A stretch of 7,219 nt of DNA from Comamonas sp. lk (GTDB lineage: Bacteria > Pseudomonadota > Gammaproteobacteria > Burkholderiales > Burkholderiaceae_C). The stretch covers positions 1 to 7,219 of the forward strand of contig CAMCJY010000096.1 of the NCBI GenBank assembly GCA_945875225.1, written 5' to 3'. Of the stretch, positions 1-6,029 are shown in pieces; position 1 is the first letter of the stretch; every line of letters begins with the position of its first letter. Below the pieces are notes generated by a model. It was not told the DNA's origin, made no database searches, and worked only from the letters and a program-made list of their open reading frames with translations. The translations under genes and the position numbers were made by a program.

Positions 1-86
1 GACAGGCCACCTGAAGCCCTGCCAGACGCTGCCCCGTAAAATCACCGGTCCACCCTCTTACTTCCCCGATCAAAGGATAGCCCGCC
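1..86 (+). other. Leader before ilvE, possibly with the tail of an upstream gene
   Basis: In frame 1 the first 12 codons read DRPPEALPDAAP and end at a TAA at 37-39, so this could be the C-terminus of a gene entering from the left. Another frame stays open through the stretch, and the fragment is too short to identify. The rest is the ilvE leader. An AAAGGA Shine-Dalgarno sequence sits at 72-77, nine bases before the ilvE ATG. I see no convincing -35/-10 pair. Confidence 0.25.
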
Positions 87-1037
87 ATGACCGCAATGCC
101 CCCCTCCATGTCCGACCGCGACGGCAAAATCTGGATGGACGGTCAGATGGTCGATTGGCGCGAGGCCAAGATCCACGTCCTGAGCCACACCCTGCACTAC
201 GGCTGTGGCGCTTTCGAAGGCGTGCGCGCTTACAACACGGTCAACGGCACTGCGATTTTTCGCCTGGAAGAGCATACCGAGCGCCTGTTCAACAGCGCCA
301 AAATTTTGCGCATGAACATTCCATTTTCCAAAGAAGAAGTGATGCAGGCGCAAAAAGACGTGGTGCGCGAAAACAAACTCGAGAGCTGTTATCTGCGCCC
401 CCTGACTTGGATAGGTGATAAAAAGCTGGGCGTATCGCCCAAAGGCAACACCATCCATCTGATGGTTGCTGCCTGGCCCTGGGGCGCCTATTTGGGCGAA
501 GAGGGCATGAAGCACGGCATCCGCGTCAAAATTTCTAGCTACACCCGCCACCACGTCAACATCACCATGACGCAGGCCAAGGCGGTGAGCAATTACACCA
601 ACTCCATCCTGGCCAATATGGAAGCCACCGACGACGGCTATGACGAGGCCATGCTGCTCGATGCCAATGGCTTTGTCAGCGAAGGTGCAGGCGAGAACCT
701 GTTTGTCATCAAAGACGGCGTGGTCTATACGCCCGACCTGTCCGCCGGTGCGCTCAACGGCATTACCCGCAATACGGTGATGCACATTTGCAAAGACCTG
801 GGCCTGGAGCTGGTGCAAAAGCGCATGACGCGCGATGAGGTGTATATCAGCGACGAAGCCTTCTTTACCGGCACCGCCGCCGAAGTCACCCCGATCCGCG
901 AACTCGACCGCATTGCCCTGGGTAAGGGCGACTATGTGGGCACACGCGGCCCGATTACCGAAAAAATCCAGAGTGCGTTTTTTGACATCGTCAATGGCCG
1001 CAACCCCAAGTACAGCCATTGGCTGGCGCGGGTTTGA
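87..1037 (+). CDS. ilvE: Branched-chain amino acid aminotransferase
   Basis: Cytoplasmic PLP-dependent class IV (fold-type IV) transaminase. It interconverts leucine, isoleucine and valine with their 2-oxo acids, using glutamate/2-oxoglutarate, as the last biosynthetic and first degradative step. The 316 residues are slightly longer than E. coli IlvE. Visible landmarks are HTLHYGCGAFEGVRAY (about 34-49), PLP-binding Lys165 in TQAKAVSNY, SEGAGENLF (198-206), the GITR phosphate-binding turn (225-228) and GTAAEVTP (262-269). Together they separate it from D-amino-acid transaminase and aminodeoxychorismate lyase. The ATG at 87 has AAAGGA nine bases upstream; in-frame ATGs at codons 4 and 8 are possible alternatives. 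It leads a plus-strand run with the zinc-finger gene 27 bases downstream. Nothing looks damaged. Confidence 0.96.
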   Translation: MTAMPPSMSDRDGKIWMDGQMVDWREAKIHVLSHTLHYGCGAFEGVRAYNTVNGTAIFRLEEHTERLFNSAKILRMNIPFSKEEVMQAQKDVVRENKLESCYLRPLTWIGDKKLGVSPKGNTIHLMVAAWPWGAYLGEEGMKHGIRVKISSYTRHHVNITMTQAKAVSNYTNSILANMEATDDGYDEAMLLDANGFVSEGAGENLFVIKDGVVYTPDLSAGALNGITRNTVMHICKDLGLELVQKRMTRDEVYISDEAFFTGTAAEVTPIRELDRIALGKGDYVGTRGPITEKIQSAFFDIVNGRNPKYSHWLARV

Positions 1038-1064
1038 AGTCTGCCCCCCACGCACGCAGCACCT

Positions 1065-1271
1065 ATGTCTAAATCGCTTGTCACCCTGCTCGCCAAAGAC
1101 CTCAACCCGCAAGGCGGCGTGTTTTGCCCCAACCCCTTGGCCGATATGAAAACCTGGAATACCCACCCCAAGGTGTATCTGGATATCGCCCGTAAAGGCG
1201 AGGCCAAATGCCCGTATTGCGGCACCGTCTATAAGCTCAAGGACGGCGAACATTTCGACGCCCACCACTGA
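1065..1271 (+). CDS. Small CHCC-type zinc-finger protein
   Basis: A 68-residue protein of the zf-CHCC family (related to the zinc domain of mitochondrial complex I subunit NDUFS6). Likely zinc ligands are Cys21 (in VFCPNP), His34 (in WNTHPKVYL) and Cys49/Cys52 (in KCPYCGTVY), giving the C-x12-H-x14-C-x2-C pattern. It has no signal peptide and is presumably cytoplasmic. The role of bacterial stand-alone members is not settled; these small genes are often found next to ilvE and LPS heptosyltransferase genes in betaproteobacteria. No good Shine-Dalgarno precedes the ATG, so translation may depend on coupling to ilvE. Its last 20 bases appear to overlap the true start of waaF, and an AAGGA inside it probably serves that gene. 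Confidence 0.88.
   Translation: MSKSLVTLLAKDLNPQGGVFCPNPLADMKTWNTHPKVYLDIARKGEAKCPYCGTVYKLKDGEHFDAHH
1239..1243 (+). promoter_or_regulatory. Shine-Dalgarno that decides the waaF start
   Basis: AAGGA lies inside the end of the zinc-finger gene, with eight bases between it and an in-frame ATT at 1252. No such site is correctly placed for the ATG at 1312. It supports initiation at the ATT and translational coupling of the two genes. The assignment is inference from spacing and the protein alignment argument given for waaF. Confidence 0.5.
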
Positions 1272-2283
1272 CACCCTGGTCATCGCGCCCCAGTGGATTG
1301 GGGACGCAGTCATGACCGAACCCCTGTTGCGCGTTTTGCACAAGCGCGGTGAACGCATCACCGTCGGCGCCCTGCCCTGGGTGGCACCGGTGTACCGCGC
1401 CATGGGGGCGGTGGCTGAGGTCATCGAGCTGCCATTTGCCCATGGCGGTTTGCAATGGTCGGCGCGCCGCGCTATAGCCCAGCAAGTGCGCGGACGATTT
1501 CAACGTGCCATCGTCTGCCCCAACTCTTTCAAAAGTGCTTTGCTTCCGTTTTGGGCTGGAATTCCCGAGCGGGTGGGCTACCACGGTGAAGCACGCTATG
1601 GGCTACTGACGCGGCGACTACCCAACCCGGACCCACACGCCCGCCCGCCCATGGTCGATTGGTATGGCGCTTTGGCCGATGGCGCCCTGCCTGTGGACGC
1701 CCGGCCGCGTATGCAGGTAGCGCAGCAGGCCTGTCAGCAGGCCATGGCAGCCCAAGGCTTACAGCTACAACGCTACTTTGTACTCGTGCCCGGCGCGGAA
1801 TACGGCCCCGCCAAGCGCTGGCCGGCGGCGCACTTCGCCGCGCTGGCGCAGCAATTGCTGGTGCAGCACCAGCTGCCGGTGCTGCTGCTGGGCTCGGCCA
1901 AAGACGCGCAGGTATGCGCCCAGATCGCGTCGACGGTCAACGCCGTACAGCCGGGCATTTGCCATGACTTGGCCGGGCGCACCCCCCTGCAAGACGCCAT
2001 CGCCCTGGTCGCCGGCGCGCGGGCCATGGTGAGCAATGACTCCGGGTTGATGCATGTGGCAGCCGCACTGGGCGTGCCGCAAGTGGCCATCTTTGGCTCG
2101 TCCAGCCCCTTGCACACGCCGCCGCTCAGCCCCCTGGCGCAGGTGGTCTGGCTGAAACAGGATGCCCACTACCAGCCGCCCCTCGATTGCGCGCCCTGCT
2201 TCGCGCGCCAATGCCCGCTAGGCCATACGCGCTGCCTGAGCGATGTCACGGTGGCGATGGTGCTGGCACGTTTGGGCGCCTGA
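1252..2283 (+). CDS. waaF: LPS heptosyltransferase II, probable ATT start
   Basis: GT9-family glycosyltransferase (GT-B fold) that adds the second L,D-heptose to the LPS inner core on the cytoplasmic face of the inner membrane. Using the ATT start (343 residues), landmarks are LVIAPQWIGDAVMTEPLL (9-26) with Asp18, PNSFKSAL (90-97), PGAEYGPAKRWP (180-191), and SNDSGLMHVAAALG (261-274) followed by FGSSSPLHTPPL. The last two are hallmarks of WaaF. The first ATG, at 1312, would delete the N-terminal beta-strand and the IGD aspartate, which corresponds to the proposed catalytic base of the related enzyme WaaC. Upstream of that ATG the frame is open back to a TGA at 1147-1149 but holds no ATG, GTG or TTG. 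ATT at 1252 gives the natural N-terminus MSTPTTDTLVIAP and has AAGGA eight bases upstream. CTG at 1276 is a weaker alternative, and a base error at the start codon cannot be excluded. Family assignment is firm; the exact start is not. Confidence 0.9.
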   Translation: MSTPTTDTLVIAPQWIGDAVMTEPLLRVLHKRGERITVGALPWVAPVYRAMGAVAEVIELPFAHGGLQWSARRAIAQQVRGRFQRAIVCPNSFKSALLPFWAGIPERVGYHGEARYGLLTRRLPNPDPHARPPMVDWYGALADGALPVDARPRMQVAQQACQQAMAAQGLQLQRYFVLVPGAEYGPAKRWPAAHFAALAQQLLVQHQLPVLLLGSAKDAQVCAQIASTVNAVQPGICHDLAGRTPLQDAIALVAGARAMVSNDSGLMHVAAALGVPQVAIFGSSSPLHTPPLSPLAQVVWLKQDAHYQPPLDCAPCFARQCPLGHTRCLSDVTVAMVLARLGA

Positions 2284-2298
2284 GGGGAATTTGTAGGC

Positions 2299-2326
2299 AA
2301 AAAAAAGTCACCCCGAGGGGTGACTT
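2299..2326 (-). terminator. Rho-independent terminator, strongest on the minus strand
   Basis: AAGTCACCCC (2305-2314) and GGGGTGACTT (2317-2326) form a stem of nine to ten pairs with a two- to four-base loop. Eight A residues at 2299-2306 become a run of eight T on the minus strand directly after the stem, which is the classic terminator layout for transcripts coming from cpxA. Read on the plus strand the stem lies 21 bases after the waaF stop but is followed only by TTGTAAATAT, so it would be a weaker terminator for waaF. It may work in both directions. Confidence 0.8.
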
Positions 2327-2556
2327 GTAAATATCTCCGGGGAGACTTCGTTGGAACCGTTAAATTCTTAGCTTTTTCGGGGCTTTAGCCCTCTTGATGT
2401 CGTGACAGCGATGGGGTGAATTCTGATCGCCTCTGAACGATAACGGTATCCCCCATGCGGGTGAATATTCAGGTATTTCTTTGCCTGTGCGCCAAAACCC
2501 CCTATTTGCAAGACGCCTAGCGGCTTTTAGGCCTGAAAGGGCTTGCGCACGGGGTC
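2327..2556. other. Convergent intergenic stretch with short palindromes
   Basis: This stretch separates the cpxA stop from the terminator. It holds two further palindromes: TCTCC/GGAGA at 2334-2345 with a two-base loop, and GGGCT/AGCCC at 2380-2391 with a two-base loop. A looser GCCTA/TAGGC pair lies at 2515-2532. Short minus-strand frames are open here, but none has a start with a ribosome-binding site or a recognisable product. The stretch is best read as the cpxA 3' untranslated region. A small RNA ending at the terminator is possible, but I see no clear promoter. Confidence 0.4.
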
Positions 2557-3771
2557 TTACAGTGGCAGCCGCAAGCTAAAGCAGGATCCGCCTTCGGGGC
2601 GGTTGCGGCAGAGCACCGAACCGCCATGGCGCTGGGCAATGGACTTGACCAAGGCCAGGCCGAGTCCCACGCCGCCGTCTTTTTCCGAGGCGCCGGGCAG
2701 GCGGTAAAAGGGCTCAAATATGCGCTCGCGCAAGGCCAGGGGCACGCCGGGCCCCTGGTCCAGCACATCGACCACCGCAAAGCCCGCTTCCCGGCGCAAT
2801 TGCAAGTGCACCTGGCCGCCACCATGGCGATTGGCGTTTTCGAGTAAGTTGCGCAGCGCACGACGCAATAGTTTGCCCACGCCAGGCACCGACAAGTGCG
2901 CTGGGGGGTCTTGCAAAAGCGCTTGCACCCGTGCGCATTCTTCGGCCGCCAGACCCACCAAATCCACCGGCTCAAAGGTGCCTATGTCCGCCTCTTGCGA
3001 GTCCAAGCGGCTGGCCAGCAGGATTTCGTCGATCAAGATGTCAAGCTCTTGCAAATTGCGCTCTATCGCCAGCCTGCGCTGGGCCGCCGCCTGGCCCGAG
3101 GCATCGCCCATCAGCTCCAGGCCCATGCGGATGCGCGCCAGCGGGGAGCGCAATTCGTGCGAGGCATTGGCCAGCAAGGATTTTTGCGAGGCCAGCAGCG
3201 CATCGCGCGACTGCACCAAGGCTTCGATCCGCGCTGCCGCATGGTTAAAGCGCTGCGCCAAAAAGCCCACTTCATCTTCGCCTTGGGCTGCTACGCGCAC
3301 GCCCAGTTCGCCCTGGCCCCAACGCTCTACGCCTGCTTGCAAGTTTTCCAGGCGGCGCGTCAGCCGCCGCACGATGGGGTAGGTAGCCAAAGCCACTGCC
3401 AAAGCGACCAGCGCCAAGGTGCCGAAAAAACCCAGCGGCGCAAACCAGCTGTTGCGCGGCGGACGCGGCAAATGCAAGTGCACGGTTTGACCGTCTTGCA
3501 ATTGCACAATAAATTCGGGTCCCCGGCCAAAGCGGCCGCGCGCCTCGTCATCCTGCGCATCTTGTAAACCGCCAGGCGGCCCAAGTGGCGGCGGATGCAT
3601 GCGCCGTGCGCTGCCACGGCCTATCACATCGCCCTGGGGATTGCGCACCACCACCTCGCGCAAAGGTGGCTCCGCGTTCATGCGCCAGGCCACGCCAACC
3701 AAAAAGGTCAATACGGCCACTGCGAGCACCACCGCGGCCCAGATGCGGACATACAGTTTTTGAAAAAACAT
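2557..3771 (-). CDS. cpxA: Sensor histidine kinase, CpxA-like
   Basis: A 404-residue inner-membrane sensor kinase. It has TM1 at about 9-28, a short periplasmic segment (about 29-108, rich in Pro, Gly, Arg and Asp), TM2 at about 110-132 and a HAMP linker (about 132-185). The HisKA domain carries phosphoacceptor His205 in NASHELRSPLARIRMGLEL. The HATPase domain shows an N-box with Asn312 (NLLENANRHG), G1 (DQGPGVP, 338-344), F-box (FEPFYR, 352-357) and G2 (GGVGLGLALV, 366-375). All catalytic motifs are intact. The HATPase style resembles CpxA, and the partner regulator and CpxR box upstream agree. It lies 19 bases after cpxR and is surely co-transcribed; a modest GCGGA precedes its ATG by six bases. 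The sensor segment is much smaller than in E. coli CpxA (roughly 80 against about 135 residues), so the signal sensed may differ. RstB-like naming is the main alternative. Confidence 0.93.
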   Translation of the reverse strand: MFFQKLYVRIWAAVVLAVAVLTFLVGVAWRMNAEPPLREVVVRNPQGDVIGRGSARRMHPPPLGPPGGLQDAQDDEARGRFGRGPEFIVQLQDGQTVHLHLPRPPRNSWFAPLGFFGTLALVALAVALATYPIVRRLTRRLENLQAGVERWGQGELGVRVAAQGEDEVGFLAQRFNHAAARIEALVQSRDALLASQKSLLANASHELRSPLARIRMGLELMGDASGQAAAQRRLAIERNLQELDILIDEILLASRLDSQEADIGTFEPVDLVGLAAEECARVQALLQDPPAHLSVPGVGKLLRRALRNLLENANRHGGGQVHLQLRREAGFAVVDVLDQGPGVPLALRERIFEPFYRLPGASEKDGGVGLGLALVKSIAQRHGGSVLCRNRPEGGSCFSLRLPL

Positions 3772-3790
3772 GACGTCCGCTATTTAGCGC

Positions 3791-4516
3791 TCAGTCCTGC
3801 TGGCGGGCAAAGACATAGCCGACGCCGCGCACCGTCAGAATGCGGCGGGGATTTTTGACATCCGCCTCTATGGCCGCACGGATGCGGCCCATGTGCACAT
3901 CGATCGAACGATCAAAGGCCTCCAGCTCGCGCCCGCGCACCGCCTCCATGATCTGGTCGCGCGTCAGTACGCGCCCAGCGCGCTCGGCCATAGCCAGCAG
4001 CAAATCAAATTGGTAGGAGGTCAGCTCACATGAATGGCCGGCCACCGACACGGTGCGGGCATTGCGGTCGATTTCTAGGGAGCCGAAATGCAGATTTTTT
4101 TGTGCGCCCGGTTTGGCCGGTTCCGCGCTGCCTCTGCGCAATATGGCGCGGATTCGGGCCAGCAATTCACGCGGTTCAAATGGCTTGGGCAAGTAGTCGT
4201 CCGCGCCGATTTCCAGGCCGATCACGCGGTCCATGGGGTCGCCTTTGGCGGTCAACATCAGCACTGGCGTGCCGGCTTGGGGGCCATTAAGTGCCCGAAT
4301 ACGTCGGCAAACTTCCAGGCCATCCATGTCCGGCAACATCAAGTCCAGAATGACCAGGTCATAGGCCGCGCTTGCAGCGAGTGGCTTGCTCAACAAATCC
4401 AGGCCTATTTGCCCGGTCGGCGCATGCCCGACTTTGAAAGCGTTTTGCTCCAGGTATTCGGCCACCATGGCGGCCAGGCGGCTATCGTCTTCAATGATTA
4501 ACAGGTGTTGGCTCAT
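3791..4516 (-). CDS. cpxR: OmpR-family response regulator, CpxR-like
   Basis: A 241-residue cytoplasmic DNA-binding regulator. The receiver domain (about 1-125) has acidic residues Glu9/Asp10/Asp11, phosphoacceptor Asp58 (LVILDLMLP), Thr89 (MLTA) and Lys111 (YLPKPF). A linker follows, then a winged-helix OmpR/PhoB domain (about 140-238) with ELTSYQFDLLL, RVLTRDQIM, FDRSIDVHMGRIR and the C-terminal hairpin TVRGVGYVFA. The stretch around RVIGLEIGADDYLPKPFEP and the FDRSIDVH segment are close to E. coli CpxR from memory (LGLELGADDYLPKPF, FDRAIDMH) and less like RstA. It is the first gene of the cpxRA pair, so kinase and regulator are made together. A perfect CpxR-type tandem box lies upstream, implying positive autoregulation. 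The Shine-Dalgarno before the ATG is weak (AGGA about 13 bases away). Confidence 0.93.
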   Translation of the reverse strand: MSQHLLIIEDDSRLAAMVAEYLEQNAFKVGHAPTGQIGLDLLSKPLAASAAYDLVILDLMLPDMDGLEVCRRIRALNGPQAGTPVLMLTAKGDPMDRVIGLEIGADDYLPKPFEPRELLARIRAILRRGSAEPAKPGAQKNLHFGSLEIDRNARTVSVAGHSCELTSYQFDLLLAMAERAGRVLTRDQIMEAVRGRELEAFDRSIDVHMGRIRAAIEADVKNPRRILTVRGVGYVFARQQD

Positions 4517-4571
4517 GCGGGAAGTCTAGTCCTGTGTCTTGGGCTGTTCATGCCGCCGTGCTGTCTTGCGC

Positions 4572-4586
4572 GTAAAGTTGGGTAAA
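4572..4586 (+). promoter_or_regulatory. Tandem CpxR-type binding site upstream of cpxR
   Basis: The plus strand reads GTAAA-GTTGG-GTAAA, an exact match to the known CpxR consensus of two GTAAA direct repeats with a five-base spacer. It sits in the 103-base gap between the ampG stop and cpxR, 55 bases before the cpxR ATG, where a regulator would bind its own promoter. The repeats point away from cpxR; functional Cpx sites are known in both orientations. By eye it is the only tandem copy in the window; other GTAAA occurrences are single. No clear -10 was found between it and the gene. Confidence 0.7.
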
Positions 4587-4619
4587 CCTCCCGCGCCGGG
4601 GCAGGGGGTAGCGCAGCCA

Positions 4620-5990
4620 TCAAGCGACATCTGGCGGGCTCTTTTCTTTGCGCTGAACCCGGGAGGCCAACCACACTAGCAGCAACACCGGCAGGCCCAG
4701 CAAAGCGGTGGTGCTGAAAAAATCAGCGTACCCGAAAGCATCCACATACTTGCCAGAAAAGCCCGCCACAAACTTGGGCAGCAAGAGCATCATCGAGCTG
4801 AACAAGGCGTATTGGGTGGCCGAGTACTGCACGTTGGTCAAGGACGACAGGTAAGCAATAAATGCGGAGGAGGCAATGCCACTGGCCAGGTTGTCAGCCG
4901 ATACCACCCAGATCAGCGCGCTGACATCATGGCCCCGCGTGCTAAGCCAGGCGAACAACAAATTGGTAGCAGCACTGAGCGCTGCACCCAGCATCAGCAC
5001 CCGCATTACCCCCATGCGCAGCGCTAATGCACCGCCGATAAAAGCGCCGGCCAGGGTCATGATCACGCCATAGACTTTGGTCACCGCGGCCACTTCGTCT
5101 TTGCTAAAGCCCATGTCCACATAAAACGGGTTGGCCATGATGCCCATCACCACATCACTGATGCGGTAGGTGGCAATCAAAGCCAGTATCAGCCCGGCTT
5201 GCCAGCGGTAACGTTGTAGAAAATCAGCAAAAGGCGCGACCAGCGCGCCTTGCAGCCATTGCCGGATTCCTTTGCTAGGGGCAATCGGCGCAGCCACAGG
5301 TTCGCGCGACATCAATACGGTGAGCACGCCGGGCAACATACTGAGCGCCATGACCACATAGGCGATTTGCCAGGGCCCGTGCTGGTAGGGCGCTGCGACA
5401 CCCGCCACCGCAGCAGGCACTTCGGCCCGCGCAGCAATCCACAAGGCGCCGGCACCGGACCAGATCATGGCCAATCGGTAGCCGGTTTGGTAAGTGGCCG
5501 CTAATGCCGCCTGGTGCTGCACATCGGCCGATTCAATACGAAAGGCGTCCAGCGCAATATCTTGCGTGGCAGAGGCAAAAGCCACCGCCACCGCACACCA
5601 CACCACTGGGGCTAAGGCCGCTTGCGGGTCGGTCATCGCCATGCAGACCAGGGCCACCATGATGACTGCTTGCGACAGCAAGAGCCAACTGCGTCGGCGC
5701 CCCAAGGCGGCTGTGAGCAAGGGAATAGGCATACGATCAACCAAGGGCGACCAGACCCATTTGAAGCCGTAGGCCAGGCCTACCCAGCTCAAAAAGCCAA
5801 TGGTGGTGCGGTCGATACCCGCCTCGCGCAGCCAAAAGCTCAGGGTGCCAAACACCAATAGCAGGGGCAACCCAGCCGAAAAGCCCAGCGACAACATGCG
5901 CAAAGAGGCCGGTTCGGCGTAAATCTTTAAAGTCTGCAGCCAGGAGACTTTAGGCCCATTTGCATAGGGTGCTAGGGTAGGCTCGGTCAT
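4620..5990 (-). CDS. ampG: AmpG-family muropeptide permease (MFS)
   Basis: Inner-membrane major facilitator that imports GlcNAc-1,6-anhydroMurNAc muropeptides released by wall turnover, feeding peptidoglycan recycling and, in many bacteria, AmpR-controlled beta-lactamase induction. The 456 residues form about 12 or more hydrophobic segments. AmpG hallmarks are FGTLSFWLREAGID (47-60), FKWVWSPLVDR (76-86), GRRRSW (97-102), ATQDIALDAFRIE (141-153) and ATQYALFSS (391-399). The ATG at 5990 is preferred because MTEPTLAP runs straight into the conserved region. An in-frame TTG at 6035 would add 15 residues and overlap the divergent protease gene. Neither start has a good Shine-Dalgarno, and a TATTAT lies only six bases before the ATG, so a leaderless transcript is conceivable. 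It ends 103 bases upstream of cpxR on the same strand. Confidence 0.9.
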   Translation of the reverse strand: MTEPTLAPYANGPKVSWLQTLKIYAEPASLRMLSLGFSAGLPLLLVFGTLSFWLREAGIDRTTIGFLSWVGLAYGFKWVWSPLVDRMPIPLLTAALGRRRSWLLLSQAVIMVALVCMAMTDPQAALAPVVWCAVAVAFASATQDIALDAFRIESADVQHQAALAATYQTGYRLAMIWSGAGALWIAARAEVPAAVAGVAAPYQHGPWQIAYVVMALSMLPGVLTVLMSREPVAAPIAPSKGIRQWLQGALVAPFADFLQRYRWQAGLILALIATYRISDVVMGIMANPFYVDMGFSKDEVAAVTKVYGVIMTLAGAFIGGALALRMGVMRVLMLGAALSAATNLLFAWLSTRGHDVSALIWVVSADNLASGIASSAFIAYLSSLTNVQYSATQYALFSSMMLLLPKFVAGFSGKYVDAFGYADFFSTTALLGLPVLLLVWLASRVQRKEKSPPDVA

Positions 5991-6029
5991 CGGGGAATAA
6001 TACCCACTGCAATCAAGGAGGCTCGGTAT
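5991..6029. promoter_or_regulatory. Compact divergent start region between ampG and the M48 peptidase gene
   Basis: Only 39 bases separate the two divergent start codons. The core GGGAATAATACCC (5993-6005) holds AATAAT on the plus strand and TATTAT on the minus strand, each one base off the -10 consensus, but no good -35 is visible for either. AAGGAGG at 6015-6021, eight bases before the ATG at 6030, is a strong Shine-Dalgarno for the peptidase gene. Promoter calls here are inference. Confidence 0.4.

Noticed and set aside
42..1424. 460-codon open frame on the minus strand antisense to ilvE, the zinc-finger gene and waaF
   Set aside because: It is opposite three clear genes, its protein is unlike any family I recognise, and long antisense frames are common in high-GC DNA with this codon usage.
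1312..2283. waaF starting at the first ATG, 1312
   Set aside because: It would remove the conserved first beta-strand and the IGD aspartate that are encoded in frame just upstream, and it has no Shine-Dalgarno at proper spacing.
2385..2456. 23-codon minus-strand ORF and longer open minus frames in the cpxA-waaF gap
   Set aside because: No ribosome-binding site, no recognisable protein; the longer frames have no start codon of their own in the gap.
2896..3567. Plus-strand open frame opposite cpxA
   Set aside because: Shadow of the kinase gene, whose domains and motifs are all intact on the minus strand.
4088..4501. Plus-strand open frame opposite cpxR
   Set aside because: Shadow frame with no family resemblance; the regulator on the other strand is complete.
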